In this document: in pieces, positions 1 to 9,987 of the stretch
How the letters are laid out: every line of letters starts with the position of its first letter
How positions within the stretch are numbered: the stretch's first letter is position 1
Assembly: GCA_031550615.1 (NCBI GenBank)
Contig: JAVBOL010000023.1
Location: 1 to 64,000 of the forward strand
Direction: 5' to 3'
Source of the DNA: JAVBOW01 sp031550615
Lineage (GTDB): Bacteria; Bacteroidota; Bacteroidia; Bacteroidales; Rikenellaceae
DNA: 64,000 nt
Notes under the pieces: model-generated
What the model was told of the DNA's origin: nothing
The model's database searches: none
What the model saw: the letters and a program-made list of their open reading frames with translations, nothing else
Position numbers and translations under genes: made by a program

Positions 1-1
1 G

Positions 2-496
2 GGCGGTTACCGTCTCACGGCTGAGTCCAATGTGGGCGGTTACGCGGGGTTGAACGCCCGTATCGACGCGCGCAAATTCAGCATCCTGCCCGAGATCAAC
101 TATACTTTCAACAGCTACGACCTGAGGGCCGACAACGGCAGCCTGTCGAGCTCCTCGCGCGTTAAGGTCAACAGCGTCGAGGTGCCCATTCTATTCGAAA
201 AGCGCTTCCTGCAGCTATTCCGCATTCAACTCGGCCCCGTGTTCAACCTCTGGAGCGAAACCACTACCGGGGTCGTTTCCGGCGACCAGGCTGCGGCGCC
301 GATGGTTATGAGCACACGCTCGGCGTTGGGCTACATGGTCGGGCTGAGTGTGTCGCTCGGCGGTAAATTCAGCCTCACGGGGCGTTACGGCGGCGATTTC
401 GCCAAGCAGAAACAGGCCGTGTCGATAGGCGGACAGACAGCATATATCCATCCGCGCGTGAGTTCGCTGTCGCTCAGCGTGGGTATAAAACTTTGA
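2..496 (+). CDS. Outer-membrane beta-barrel protein, 5' end outside window
   Basis: The reading frame is open from the first bases of the window and ends with TGA at 494-496, so only the C-terminal part (about 164 residues) is present. The visible part alternates hydrophobic and polar residues in short strands rich in Tyr, Ser and Gly, and ends in the strand SLSLSVGIKL with a hydrophobic C-terminus, typical of small Bacteroidetes barrels of the PorT/OMP_b-brl type. It ends one base before the phoH start, so the two are probably co-transcribed. The in-frame GTG at 32 is not a likely start because the frame continues upstream. The exact family cannot be set from this fragment. Confidence 0.75.
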   Translation, partial: GGYRLTAESNVGGYAGLNARIDARKFSILPEINYTFNSYDLRADNGSLSSSSRVKVNSVEVPILFEKRFLQLFRIQLGPVFNLWSETTTGVVSGDQAAAPMVMSTRSALGYMVGLSVSLGGKFSLTGRYGGDFAKQKQAVSIGGQTAYIHPRVSSLSLSVGIKL

Positions 497-497
497 G

Positions 498-1442
<945 letters not shown>

Positions 1443-1457
<15 letters not shown>

Positions 1458-1473
1458 TTAATAATTCATAATT
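1443..1473. repeat. Three copies of ATTCATAATT between phoH and purC
   Basis: The decamer ATTCATAATT starts at 1443, 1450 (overlapping) and 1464. It spans the phoH stop codon and leaves only a few bases before the purC ATG. Such AT-rich direct repeats stand out against the GC-rich genes on both sides. Confidence 0.8.
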
Positions 1474-1477
1474 GGGA

Positions 1478-2428
1478 ATGAACGCAGTAACAGCAACAGA
1501 TTTTCATTTCGACGGCCAGGTGAGCCGTTATGTGGGTAAGGTGAGGGATGTCTACGATATCGACGGCATGTACCTGGCGATGGTCGTTTCGGACCGCATC
1601 TCGGCATTCGACGTGGTGCTGCCGCGCGGCATACCTTTCAAGGGACAGGTTTTGAACCAGATAGCCTCGCGCTTCCTCGACGCCACGTCAGACATCTGCC
1701 CCAACTGGAAGATCGCCTCGCCCGACCCGATGGTCACCGTGGGCTACCGTTGCGAGCCTTTCGCGGTCGAAATGGTGGTCCGCGCCTACCTCACGGGCAG
1801 CTCGTGGAGGGACTACAAGGCCGGTGCGCGCTCGATCTGCGGCATCGCCCTGCCGGACGGTATGCGTGAGCACCAGCGTTTCCCCGAGCCGATCATCACG
1901 CCGAGCACCAAGGCCGAGATAGGGCTGCACGACGAGAATATCTCGAAAGAGGAGATCATAAAGCAGGGGCTGGTGTCCAAAGACGATTACGAACTGCTCG
2001 AAAAATATACCCTCGCGCTCTTCGCGCGCGGCACGGAAATGGCCGCCAAACAGGGCCTGATCCTTGTGGACACGAAATACGAATTCGGGAAACTCGACGG
2101 CCAGATCCGCCTGATCGACGAGATACACACCCCCGACTCGTCGCGCTACTTCTACGCCGACAGCTACCAGGAGCTCTTCGATAAGGGCGAACAGCAGCGC
2201 CAGCTCTCGAAAGAGTTCGTGCGCGAATGGCTGATGGCCAACGGCTTCCAGGGCCGCGAGGGAGAGGTGGTCCCCGAGATGACCGACGAAATAGTGCAGA
2301 GCATCACCGACCGCTATATAGAGCTTTACGAGCACATCACGGGCGAGAAATTCGTCCCCGCCGCAGACGGCGACGTTCTCGGGCGCATCGAGGCCAATAC
2401 GAAAAACATGCTTTCACGCTTACGTTAA
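1478..2428 (+). CDS. purC: Phosphoribosylaminoimidazole-succinocarboxamide synthase (SAICAR synthase)
   Basis: Purine biosynthesis enzyme that joins CAIR and aspartate using ATP, in the cytosol. The 316-residue product shows the SAICAR synthetase features: GKVRDVYDIDG near the N-terminus, VVSDRISAFDVVLPRGIPFKG, the VVRAYLTGSSW segment and LVDTKYEFG / LIDEIHTPDSSR towards the C-terminus. The length fits the longer Bacteroidetes/eukaryote-like form. ATG at 1478 is preferred over a TTG two codons upstream. It follows phoH after a short AT-rich repeat and precedes pepD by 13 bases. Confidence 0.97.
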   Translation: MNAVTATDFHFDGQVSRYVGKVRDVYDIDGMYLAMVVSDRISAFDVVLPRGIPFKGQVLNQIASRFLDATSDICPNWKIASPDPMVTVGYRCEPFAVEMVVRAYLTGSSWRDYKAGARSICGIALPDGMREHQRFPEPIITPSTKAEIGLHDENISKEEIIKQGLVSKDDYELLEKYTLALFARGTEMAAKQGLILVDTKYEFGKLDGQIRLIDEIHTPDSSRYFYADSYQELFDKGEQQRQLSKEFVREWLMANGFQGREGEVVPEMTDEIVQSITDRYIELYEHITGEKFVPAADGDVLGRIEANTKNMLSRLR

Positions 2429-2441
2429 AAATCATACCGCT

Positions 2442-3902
2442 ATGAATAAAGACCTCCGCTCATTGCAACCGTCGGCCCTGTGGGGCTATTTCGCAGACAT
2501 CTGCGCCATTCCGCACCCCTCTTACCACGAGGAGGCGATCCGTAAGTACATGATCGACTTCGCCGCCAAGAACGGTATCGAGTGCATCGAGGACCAGGCG
2601 CACAACGTTATCATGCGCATCCCCGCCACTCCCGGCATGGAAGATCGCCAGGGCGTGATACTTCAGGCGCACCTGGATATGGTGCCCCAGAAGAACAGCG
2701 ATAAGGCTTTCGATTTCGAAAATGACGCCATCGAGGCCTACATCGACGGCGAGTGGGTCAAGGCCAACGGCACGACCCTGGGCGCGGACAACGGTATAGG
2801 CGCCGCTGCCGCGATGGCCGCGCTGACCGACAGCACGCTCAAACACGGGCCGCTGGAGGTGCTCTTCACCGCCACCGAGGAGTCCGGCATGGAGGGCGCT
2901 TTCGGCCTGAAAGCCGGCGTGCTCAAGGGCTCTGTGCTGCTCAACCTCGACTCGGAGTCGGAGGGCGAACTGTTCGTGGGCTGCGCAGGTGGCCTGGACG
3001 CCAACATACAACTGCCCTATAAGGAGGAGCCCGCGCCCGCAGGTTTCGAGGCCCGCCGCATCACGGTCAAAGGGCTCAAGGGCGGACACTCTGGTCTTGA
3101 GATCATACTCGAAAGGGCCAATGCCAATAAGGTGCTCTGCCGCTTCGTATATGCCGCAGCGCACGATCTCGGCGTACGCCTGGCCTCCATCGACGGAGGC
3201 GGATTGCGCAACGCCATCCCGCGCGAGGCTTTCGCCACGGTCGTCGTCCCGGCGGATAAGGCCGCGGCTTTCGATAATGCCGTAGCCGAATTCGAAAAGA
3301 CCATAGTAGCCGAATTCAAAGGCGTGGAGGATTCGGTGAGCATCAAGGCCGAGGCTGCCCCAGCCCCCGCGGGAGTTTTCGACGCCGACGGCCAGCGCCG
3401 CCTGTTACAGGCGGTCTACGCCTGTCCCAACGGCATTATCTCCATGTCGAAGTCCATGCCCGGACTTGTGCAGACCTCGACCAACCTCGCCCGCGTGGTG
3501 AGTGAAGGCGGAGTGGTGAAGATGCAATGTCTGCTGCGCAGCTCGTCGAATTCGGAAAAACAGAACCTCGGCGAGGCCGTCCGCTCGGCATTCGAACTGG
3601 CCGGGGCAAAGGTGGAATTAGCAGGTGCTTACGACGGCTGGAATCCCAATATGTCTTCGCCGATCCTCAAGGCCATGCGCGAGTCGTATAATGCGCTTTA
3701 TGGCAAAGAGCCCGCCGTGCTGGGCATACACGCCGGCCTGGAGTGCGGCATCATCGGTGGCGCTTATCCCGGGATGGATATGATCTCCTTCGGGCCTACG
3801 ATCTGTTTCCCGCACTCCCCGGATGAGAAGGTCGAGATCGCCTCGGTCGGAAAATTCTGGGATTTCCTCTGCCACACCATCGCCAACGCGCCTAAGAAAT
3901 AG
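2442..3902 (+). CDS. pepD: Aminoacyl-histidine dipeptidase (cytosol non-specific dipeptidase, M20)
   Basis: Zinc dipeptidase of family M20 that hydrolyses Xaa-His and other dipeptides in the cytosol. The 486 residues carry the expected metal ligands: H77/D79 in LQAHLDMV, D116 in GADNGIG, the catalytic E146-E147 in TATEESG and D170 in LLNLDSESEG, with the last ligand histidine in the C-terminal GIHAGLECGII region. Length and motif order match PepD of enteric and Bacteroidetes species. It lies between purC and a lipid-kinase-like gene, with only two bases before the next ATG, so translation is probably coupled. Confidence 0.95.
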   Translation: MNKDLRSLQPSALWGYFADICAIPHPSYHEEAIRKYMIDFAAKNGIECIEDQAHNVIMRIPATPGMEDRQGVILQAHLDMVPQKNSDKAFDFENDAIEAYIDGEWVKANGTTLGADNGIGAAAAMAALTDSTLKHGPLEVLFTATEESGMEGAFGLKAGVLKGSVLLNLDSESEGELFVGCAGGLDANIQLPYKEEPAPAGFEARRITVKGLKGGHSGLEIILERANANKVLCRFVYAAAHDLGVRLASIDGGGLRNAIPREAFATVVVPADKAAAFDNAVAEFEKTIVAEFKGVEDSVSIKAEAAPAPAGVFDADGQRRLLQAVYACPNGIISMSKSMPGLVQTSTNLARVVSEGGVVKMQCLLRSSSNSEKQNLGEAVRSAFELAGAKVELAGAYDGWNPNMSSPILKAMRESYNALYGKEPAVLGIHAGLECGIIGGAYPGMDMISFGPTICFPHSPDEKVEIASVGKFWDFLCHTIANAPKK

Positions 3903-3904
3903 CG

Positions 3905-4861
3905 ATGCAGGATAAATGGTTTGCCATCGTAAACCCCGTCGCAGGTAGCGGCGGGGGTTTGCGCGACTGGCCGCAGATCAGCAAGCTGCTGCGCGACAAT
4001 CATATAGTGCCCGAATTTGCATTCACCGAGCGTAAATACCACGCCATAGAGCTGGCCGTCGAAGCCGTGAACGCGGGCTACCGCAAAATAATGGTGGTGG
4101 GCGGCGACGGCACGATACACGAGGTGGTCAACGGCATATTCATCCAGAAGGCCGTCCCCACGCAGGATATACTGCTCTCGGTGATCGCCGTGGGTACGGG
4201 CAACGACTGGATACGCATGTTCGGCATCCCGCGCAAGTACACCGAGTGCATACGCGCTATCGTCGCGGGGCACTCGTTTTTGCAGGACGTGGCGACAATA
4301 TCCTACCACCAGGCGACCTACAAGCAGACCCGCTATATGGCCAACGTGGCCGGGATAGGCTTCGACGCCTACGTCAACCGCCGCTACAACCGCCTCAAGG
4401 AGGCCGGCAAAAAGGGCAAATGGCTATATATCTGGAGCACTTTCAAGGCCGTGCTGCGCTACTCCTCGACCGGGATCAGGATGTGGGTCGACGATAAAAT
4501 GGTGGTCAACGACCTGGTTTACTATTCGACCGTCGGCATCGGGCGCTACAACGGCGGGGGTATGATACAGATGCCCGACGCGGTGGCCGACGACGGGTTG
4601 CTCGATATGACCGTCATCAAGAAGATGAGCCGGTTGAGCGTGATACGCCGCTTCCAGTCCCTATATAACGGCAAGATCTACCAACTGCCCCAGGTGTCGA
4701 TGGTGCGCGGTCGCCGCATACGCATCGAATCGACCCCCGAAGTGGCCGTAGAGGTCGACGGCGAAGCGCTGGGCTATTCGCCCTTCGAATTCGAGGTTAT
4801 CGACAAGGCCGTAAGGGTGATCGTGTCGGAGAAGTTCCTCGCGCGGCAGCTATCTGTGTAA
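3905..4861 (+). CDS. Diacylglycerol kinase-family lipid kinase
   Basis: A 318-residue protein of the DagK/YegS catalytic-domain family, which phosphorylates diacylglycerol or related lipids. The family signatures are clear: VNPVAGSGGG at residues 9-18 for nucleotide binding and VVGGDGTIHEVVNG at 64-77 containing the GGDGT motif, followed by AVGTGNDWIR. The C-terminal half has the usual beta-sandwich with GGGMIQMPDA and DDGLLDMTVI. The true lipid substrate cannot be read from sequence; sphingosine or DAG kinase activity are both possible. It starts two bases after pepD. Confidence 0.9.
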   Translation: MQDKWFAIVNPVAGSGGGLRDWPQISKLLRDNHIVPEFAFTERKYHAIELAVEAVNAGYRKIMVVGGDGTIHEVVNGIFIQKAVPTQDILLSVIAVGTGNDWIRMFGIPRKYTECIRAIVAGHSFLQDVATISYHQATYKQTRYMANVAGIGFDAYVNRRYNRLKEAGKKGKWLYIWSTFKAVLRYSSTGIRMWVDDKMVVNDLVYYSTVGIGRYNGGGMIQMPDAVADDGLLDMTVIKKMSRLSVIRRFQSLYNGKIYQLPQVSMVRGRRIRIESTPEVAVEVDGEALGYSPFEFEVIDKAVRVIVSEKFLARQLSV

Positions 4862-4885
4862 CTAGTTAGTAATAACCCGACTGAC

Positions 4886-5827
4886 ATGAAAAACATTTTA
4901 CTATGCGCCGTTATAGCATTGACGTTGGCAAGTTGCTCGAAAGACGGCAACGGCCTTGGCAATTTCGATTATCCTTTGAAAACATTGGTCGGGGAATGGA
5001 GAATTACCGCTATTGACGGTTCGCCATATCAGGGCGGGTCGATGACGATGTGGTTTCATAAGGACGGGAAATATTATTTCGGTAATTATCCCTCGGAGGA
5101 GGAGATGTGCTCTTATCGTCTGGCGGGTAAATATATAAAGTGCTACTTTGGGAAAGAGGAGTTTGTCCGCTACGAGGTGTTGCAGATGAATAATTCAGAA
5201 GCGACGTTTCGGTATGAGGCGGAGGGTGCCGTTGTGGAGATGCGATTGGAGAAAATGTCCGATGATCCCGGCTTTGCCACTATAATCCCCCATAATTTAG
5301 GCTTTAGAAATTTGTCCGGATTTCGTTATAAGAATGAAGTCGTCTTATATGGGCCTGAAAATCAATATGAATATGACGGTGACGATATGATGCTTTTATG
5401 TGGTTTACGCAAGGGTAAATTATGGATCGGCATTAAAATGAGCGACAATGCTTCTAACGCACTTTATGAATGGACGGGTGGTGATCCCATACCGATGAGC
5501 GTAACGACCGATATACCAGGGAGCGGTACTCAAACGCTCCCCCTTAAGATGATGGTGGCTTCAGGGGTGGGACGCTCCGGCGGCAAGTTAGCGATAGTGG
5601 TTAATATCGATTATGATTATACTCAAGGTTTGATCACGCAGAAACTGATGACAGACGATAACGGAACGGTCAGGATTAAAGACCTGGCGCCGATCGGGGG
5701 ACCATGCTTTATACGCGCCCGTGATGAAAACAGTTTTGTGCTCTATAACAATGAGTATAAATATCCCGGCCAGGAGAAAATTCCTGCACGATCCTGTAAC
5801 TACTCTTTTGCCGGCACCGAACTTTAA
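4886..5827 (+). CDS. Lipoprotein with an N-terminal lipocalin-like region
   Basis: A 313-residue protein with a short type II signal peptide ending in the lipobox LASC (Cys at 17), so it should be lipid-anchored in the envelope. After the anchor comes TLVGEWRITAIDG and a run of short beta strands, reminiscent of Bacteroidetes lipocalin-like domains; the remaining 200 residues are not recognised. The gene is visibly richer in A+T than its neighbours, which suggests recent acquisition. Its stop overlaps the 3' end of the convergent SLOG gene by four bases. Function is unknown. Confidence 0.8.
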   Translation: MKNILLCAVIALTLASCSKDGNGLGNFDYPLKTLVGEWRITAIDGSPYQGGSMTMWFHKDGKYYFGNYPSEEEMCSYRLAGKYIKCYFGKEEFVRYEVLQMNNSEATFRYEAEGAVVEMRLEKMSDDPGFATIIPHNLGFRNLSGFRYKNEVVLYGPENQYEYDGDDMMLLCGLRKGKLWIGIKMSDNASNALYEWTGGDPIPMSVTTDIPGSGTQTLPLKMMVASGVGRSGGKLAIVVNIDYDYTQGLITQKLMTDDNGTVRIKDLAPIGGPCFIRARDENSFVLYNNEYKYPGQEKIPARSCNYSFAGTEL

Positions 5828-6330
5828 AAAAGTTCCTGCACGGCGGCCATGTCCGTCGTGTGGAGGATGCGCAAGCCTTGCCTTGCCGCCCGGGTGACGC
5901 AGTAGCGCGTGCCGCCCGGTGAGCCGTTATAGTGGCAGATGAGCGCCGAGGCGTTATCCAGCAAAAAATCGTTGCGCCGGTGGAAACAGCCCGGGTCGTA
6001 GCCCCCCGAGAGGGTCACCACATGGTCGGCGGCGGCCAGCACCTTATCATACTCCGCGCGTGTGGCCTTTGCGAAGCGCGCCGCCTGGGAGGCGAATGGC
6101 ACGACGGCTATCAGCCGCAGTTCCGGATGCGTTTCCCGCATGACGAGCACCTCGCGCGCGGCCAGCAGGTCGAAACCCTCGGCCATACCGGTCAGGAAGG
6201 TGTCGTAGCCCTCGCTCATCAGGCGCAGGATAGCCCCGCGCACCCGTGCGGCGATCAACTCCTGCCCGTCGCGGGTTTTGAAACTGCGGTGGCCGGAAAA
6301 GGCTGCGGTATGTGCGCGCTCTGAATGCAT
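5824..6330 (-). CDS. SLOG-fold protein of the DUF1273/YpsA type
   Basis: A 168-residue single-domain protein. The pattern FSGHRS at residues 11-16, TGMAEGFDLLAAREV near 60-75, then VVPF and YNGSPGGTRYCVTRAA is that of the DUF1273/YpsA branch of the SLOG superfamily, whose members bind nucleotides or nucleotide-derived signals. No partner gene suggesting a defence system lies beside it: upstream is der in divergent orientation and downstream a convergent lipoprotein. ATG at 6330 is the first in the frame and falls 54 bases from the der start. The ligand is unknown. Confidence 0.85.
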   Translation of the reverse strand: MHSERAHTAAFSGHRSFKTRDGQELIAARVRGAILRLMSEGYDTFLTGMAEGFDLLAAREVLVMRETHPELRLIAVVPFASQAARFAKATRAEYDKVLAAADHVVTLSGGYDPGCFHRRNDFLLDNASALICHYNGSPGGTRYCVTRAARQGLRILHTTDMAAVQELF

Positions 6331-6354
6331 GGGGCGAATTTAGCCATTTTTTAT

Positions 6355-6362
6355 TACCTTTG
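6355..6362 (+). promoter_or_regulatory. Likely der promoter, -7 box TACCTTTG
   Basis: TACCTTTG matches the Bacteroidetes consensus TAnnTTTG and lies 22 bases before the der ATG. The -33 element is weak. Confidence 0.55.
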
Positions 6363-6383
6363 CGCAGAAATCCAACAGCATTT

Positions 6384-7685
6384 ATGGGACTTGTAGCGAT
6401 AGTAGGCCGCCCCAACGTGGGCAAGAGCACATTTTTCAACCGCCTTGTGGGCCATCGCAGCGCGATAGTCGACGACACGGCGGGCACCACGCGCGACCGC
6501 CACTATGGCCGTAGCGACTGGTCGGGGCGGGAATTCTCGGTGATCGACACCGGTGGCTACGTAACGGGTAGCGACGACGTGTTCGAAGAGGAGATCCGCA
6601 AGCAGGTGCACCTGGCTATCGACGAGGCAGACGTGATACTTTTCCTGGTCGAAGTGCAGACCGGGATCACCGACCTGGATATGATGATGGCCGACATATT
6701 GCGCCGCAGCAAGAAAAAGATGCTGCTGGTCGTGAATAAGGTCGATAACAACGAACAGATATACGGCTCGCACGAATTCTACTCGCTGGGCCTGGGCGAC
6801 CCCTACTGCGTGAGCGCTATGAGCGGCAGCGGCACGGGCGACCTGATGGACGCCATCGTCGCGCTGCTGCCCGAGGATGAACCCGATGCCGAGGACGAAT
6901 TGCCGCGCCTGACGGTCGTGGGGCGCCCCAACGTCGGTAAATCGTCGCTCACCAACGCCCTTCTGGGCACCGAGCGCAACATCGTCACCCCCGTGGCCGG
7001 CACCACGCGCGACTCGATACACACCCGCTACAACAAATACGGCATGGATTTCTACCTTGTCGACACCGCAGGGCTGCGCAAAAAGGGCAAGGTGACCGAA
7101 GACCTCGAATTCTATTCGGTGATGCGCTCGATCCGCGCCATCGAGTCTTCGGACGTCTGCATACTGATGCTCGACGCCACGCAGGGCATAGAGTCGCAGG
7201 ACCTGAATATCTTCAACCTGATGGTCAAGAACCGCAAGGGCTGCGTGATAGTGGTCAACAAGTGGGACCTGATCGAAAAGGAGACCAACACGATGAAGCA
7301 TTGGCGCGAGGCGATAGAAAAACGCATCGCACCCTTCAGGGACGTGCCCATCATCTTCACCTCGGTAACCGAGAAGCAGCGCATCATGGAGGTGCTGCAA
7401 ACGGCGCTCAAGGTCAATGAGTCGCGCCGCCGCCGCATCCCCACCTCGCAGCTCAACGAATTCATACTGCCCATCATCGAGGCCACGCCGCCCCCGACGG
7501 TCAAGGGTAAGTACATCCGCATAAAATACGCGCAGCAGTTGCCATCGCCCGCGCCCACGTTCGCCTTCTTCGCCAACCTGCCGCAATACGTGCGTGAGCC
7601 GTATATGCGCTTTTTAGAGAATAAGATACGCGAGCAGTGGGACTTTCAGGGGGTGCCGATGCAGATCTACATGAGGCAGAAATAA
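6384..7685 (+). CDS. der: Ribosome biogenesis GTPase Der (EngA)
   Basis: Essential double-GTPase that assists 50S ribosomal subunit assembly. The 433-residue product begins MGLVAIVGRPNVGKST, giving the first G1 motif at residues 8-15; a second GRPNVGKSS lies near 180. Each is followed by its own DTAG/DTGG and NKVD/NKWD motif, and the C-terminus carries the KH-like domain (TPPPTVKGKYIRIKYAQQ). The frame is open further upstream, but the ATG at 6384 gives the conserved N-terminus and follows a good promoter. A repeat element and a palindromic terminator follow. Confidence 0.97.
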   Translation: MGLVAIVGRPNVGKSTFFNRLVGHRSAIVDDTAGTTRDRHYGRSDWSGREFSVIDTGGYVTGSDDVFEEEIRKQVHLAIDEADVILFLVEVQTGITDLDMMMADILRRSKKKMLLVVNKVDNNEQIYGSHEFYSLGLGDPYCVSAMSGSGTGDLMDAIVALLPEDEPDAEDELPRLTVVGRPNVGKSSLTNALLGTERNIVTPVAGTTRDSIHTRYNKYGMDFYLVDTAGLRKKGKVTEDLEFYSVMRSIRAIESSDVCILMLDATQGIESQDLNIFNLMVKNRKGCVIVVNKWDLIEKETNTMKHWREAIEKRIAPFRDVPIIFTSVTEKQRIMEVLQTALKVNESRRRRIPTSQLNEFILPIIEATPPPTVKGKYIRIKYAQQLPSPAPTFAFFANLPQYVREPYMRFLENKIREQWDFQGVPMQIYMRQK

Positions 7686-7691
7686 CCCGGT

Positions 7692-7817
7692 GGCTGCGTA
7701 TATTGCACGCCATCTTCGGCACATCCTCTTAATTTTTAATCCTCACAGGCGTCAAGCATGCTCCGGTTAAAAATCAAAACGATGCACCAAAGTTGACGCA
7801 CACTATGCACAGCGAAG
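7692..7817. repeat. Copy 1 of a ~125-bp terminal-inverted-repeat element
   Basis: The left end GGCTGCGTATATTGCACGCC (7692-7711) and right end TGACGCACACTATGCACAGC (7794-7813) are imperfect inverted repeats of each other. Inside lie ATCCTCACAG and TGCTCCGGTT flanking a small hairpin (CAGGC-GTCAA-GCATG), enclosed by further inverted arms TTTTTAA/TTAAAAA. The same layout, with the same length but diverged stems, recurs at 14245-14369. No open frame is present. It may be a MITE-like element or a repeated structured RNA; it lies between convergent genes. Confidence 0.75.
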
Positions 7818-7827
7818 TGGCTGAAAT

Positions 7828-7859
7828 AAATTAAGGGACTCCGCGGAGTCCCTTAATTT
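7828..7859. terminator. Bidirectional terminator between der and dsbD
   Basis: A perfect 16+16 palindrome, AAATTAAGGGACTCCG and its complement, with no loop bases other than the central turn. The A/T arms provide a U-rich tail in both directions, suiting the convergent der (+) and dsbD (-) genes. Confidence 0.85.
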
Positions 7860-7880
7860 CGTTATGTGGGCCTGTTAGCC

Positions 7881-9974
7881 CTAATTCTTGCTTTCCTTGA
7901 AACCCTCCAGACCGCGTTGCAGGAATTTTATGTACTTGCTCACGTCCTGGTCGAAGGCGTATGATGGGCCGACCGGGTTGCCCTGTGCGTCGAGGGTGAC
8001 GTAGTAGGGCTGCGAGTTGGTGCCGAATTTATGTCGTTGCAGGTAGCTCCATTTGTCACCAACCGTGCGCAGGGTCATGGTGCGTCCGCCATCCTCGACC
8101 TCGATGGGTTGGGGCAGACGTGCCTTGTCGTCGACCATCAGGGTTATCAGCACGTAATCTTTCATAAGGATATCCCTCACGCGCGGGTCGGTCCATACCG
8201 AGGCTTCCATCTTGCGGCAGTTGACGCAGCCGAAGCCCGAGAAGTCGATGATAACGGGTTTGCCGTTGCGCGCGGCGTACTCCATGCCAGCCTCGTAGTC
8301 GTCAAAGGGGGCGTGCACCGCGCCGTCATAGAGGTTGAAATCCTGCGTGGTGAGCGGGGGAGAGAAGGCGCTGATCGATTTGAGGGGGGCGCCCCACAGT
8401 CCGGGGACCATATAGAGCGCGAACGCGAAGGAGATCATTGCAAGGAAGAGCCTGGTCACCGAAACGTGTTTCAGGTCGCTGTCGTGGGGCAGCTTGAGCT
8501 TGCCCAACAGGTATACCCCCAGAAGGGCGAAGATCACGATCCACAGCGCCAGGAACACCTCGCGGTCGAGGATGCGCCAGCCGTAGGCCAGGTCGGCCAC
8601 CGAAAAGAACTTGAGCGCGAGAGCCAATTCCAGGAAGCCCAGCACGACTTTGACCGAGTTGAGCCAGCCGCCCGACTTGGGCATATTCTGCAGCCACGAG
8701 GGGAACAGCGCGAACATCGCGAAAGGAATGGCCAGCGCTATGGCGAAGCCGAGCATGCCCACCGCCGGGGCGACCAGGGCGCCCGAGCTTGCGGCCTCGA
8801 CTAACAGCCAGCCGATAACAGGGCCGGTGCACGAGAACGAAACGAGCGCCAGGGTGAAGGCCATGAAGAATATGCTTAAAATACCGGTGGTGGTCTCGGC
8901 CTTGGAGTCCATCTTGTTGGTCCATGACGCGGGGAGGGTCAGCTCGAAAGCCCCGAAGAACGACACGGCGAACAGCACCAGCAGCGCGAAGAATATGAGA
9001 TTGAACAGCGCGCTGGTAGACAGGTCGTTAAGCGCACTCGCGCCGAAGATGCCCGTAATTATCAGACCCAGCGCCACATATATGACAACGATGGCGATGC
9101 CGTAGGTGAGCGAGTCGCGGATCGCCTTGCTGCGCTGGCTACTGCGCTTGAGGAAGAAGCTGACCGTCATCGGGATCATCGGCCACACGCAGGGGGTGAG
9201 CAGCGCCAGTAGACCGCCGGCGAAGCCGAAGATGAATATCCATATCAGGGTCATATCTCGCGTGCTGCCCGTAGCGCCAAGCTCGGTCAACTCGTCGATC
9301 ACCGGGCGCCACAGTCCCTCTACGGGGGGAGTCACGGCTGCGGAATCGGCTGCTGCGGTCACTTCCGCAACCTGCTCGTTGGACTCGGTAGGCTCGGTGG
9401 GTGTGGCTGGCCCGGCGGTCGTGGCGGTCGTGGCGGGCTCCTTGACGGTTGTCGTCGCCGGTTCAGTCGCCTTGGACGTCGCTACGGGCGCTTCGTATGC
9501 CTTGAAACCTGCCGGCAGGTCTTTTTCCGTGAAAGAGAATTCGTTGGGCAGCGGCGGGGTGCAATTCTCTTCGTTGCATGCCTGGCCGCGCACCTCGCCC
9601 TTGATGGCGAAGGCTGCTTTATCGGTCACGCGCAGCTCCTGCACGAATATGGCGCGCGTTTCGTAGTAACCGACCTCCATCGCGAAGATATCGTCGTATA
9701 CCTTGTGCAACTGCGAGTTGACGGCGTGGAACTTGCCGACCGCCGTAGCGCCTTTCAATTCGTCTATGGTAAGCTCGGTGGGGTTGGGCCCGCCGTCGGG
9801 AATGCTCACGTCGTAGAGGTGCCAGCCTTTGGCGATGTCTGCCGTGACGGTCAGCTCGGCTGTGCCGTTGCCCTTGTCTGCCAGGTGGAATTTCCATTTG
9901 ACCACTTCCTGCGCCTGGGTGGCGAAGGTGGCCACGATACCTGCAAGCAACAGGGCGAAGAATTTTGTCTTCAT
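7881..9974 (-). CDS. dsbD: Thiol:disulfide interchange protein DsbD-like
   Basis: Membrane reductase that passes electrons from cytoplasmic thioredoxin to the periplasm. The 697 residues show a signal peptide (MKTKFFALLLAGIVATFATQA), an N-terminal DsbD-alpha-like domain with the pair of cysteines in GQACNEENCTPP, a low-complexity Thr/Pro/Ala linker around 165-220, eight or so hydrophobic segments of the CcdA type including LLTPCVWPMIP and SFSCTGPVIG, and a C-terminal thioredoxin fold with CVNC in GFGCVNCRKMEAS. All cysteine pairs needed for relay are present. It lies 13 bases after gltX in the same operon. Confidence 0.93.
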   Translation of the reverse strand: MKTKFFALLLAGIVATFATQAQEVVKWKFHLADKGNGTAELTVTADIAKGWHLYDVSIPDGGPNPTELTIDELKGATAVGKFHAVNSQLHKVYDDIFAMEVGYYETRAIFVQELRVTDKAAFAIKGEVRGQACNEENCTPPLPNEFSFTEKDLPAGFKAYEAPVATSKATEPATTTVKEPATTATTAGPATPTEPTESNEQVAEVTAAADSAAVTPPVEGLWRPVIDELTELGATGSTRDMTLIWIFIFGFAGGLLALLTPCVWPMIPMTVSFFLKRSSQRSKAIRDSLTYGIAIVVIYVALGLIITGIFGASALNDLSTSALFNLIFFALLVLFAVSFFGAFELTLPASWTNKMDSKAETTTGILSIFFMAFTLALVSFSCTGPVIGWLLVEAASSGALVAPAVGMLGFAIALAIPFAMFALFPSWLQNMPKSGGWLNSVKVVLGFLELALALKFFSVADLAYGWRILDREVFLALWIVIFALLGVYLLGKLKLPHDSDLKHVSVTRLFLAMISFAFALYMVPGLWGAPLKSISAFSPPLTTQDFNLYDGAVHAPFDDYEAGMEYAARNGKPVIIDFSGFGCVNCRKMEASVWTDPRVRDILMKDYVLITLMVDDKARLPQPIEVEDGGRTMTLRTVGDKWSYLQRHKFGTNSQPYYVTLDAQGNPVGPSYAFDQDVSKYIKFLQRGLEGFKESKN

Positions 9975-9987
9975 AGTTATCGGTGGT

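Noticed and set aside
6354..7586. 410-codon minus-strand frame opposite der
   Set aside because: Der has two complete GTPase domains in the sense strand; the antisense product is composed of low-quality His/Val/Arg sequence.
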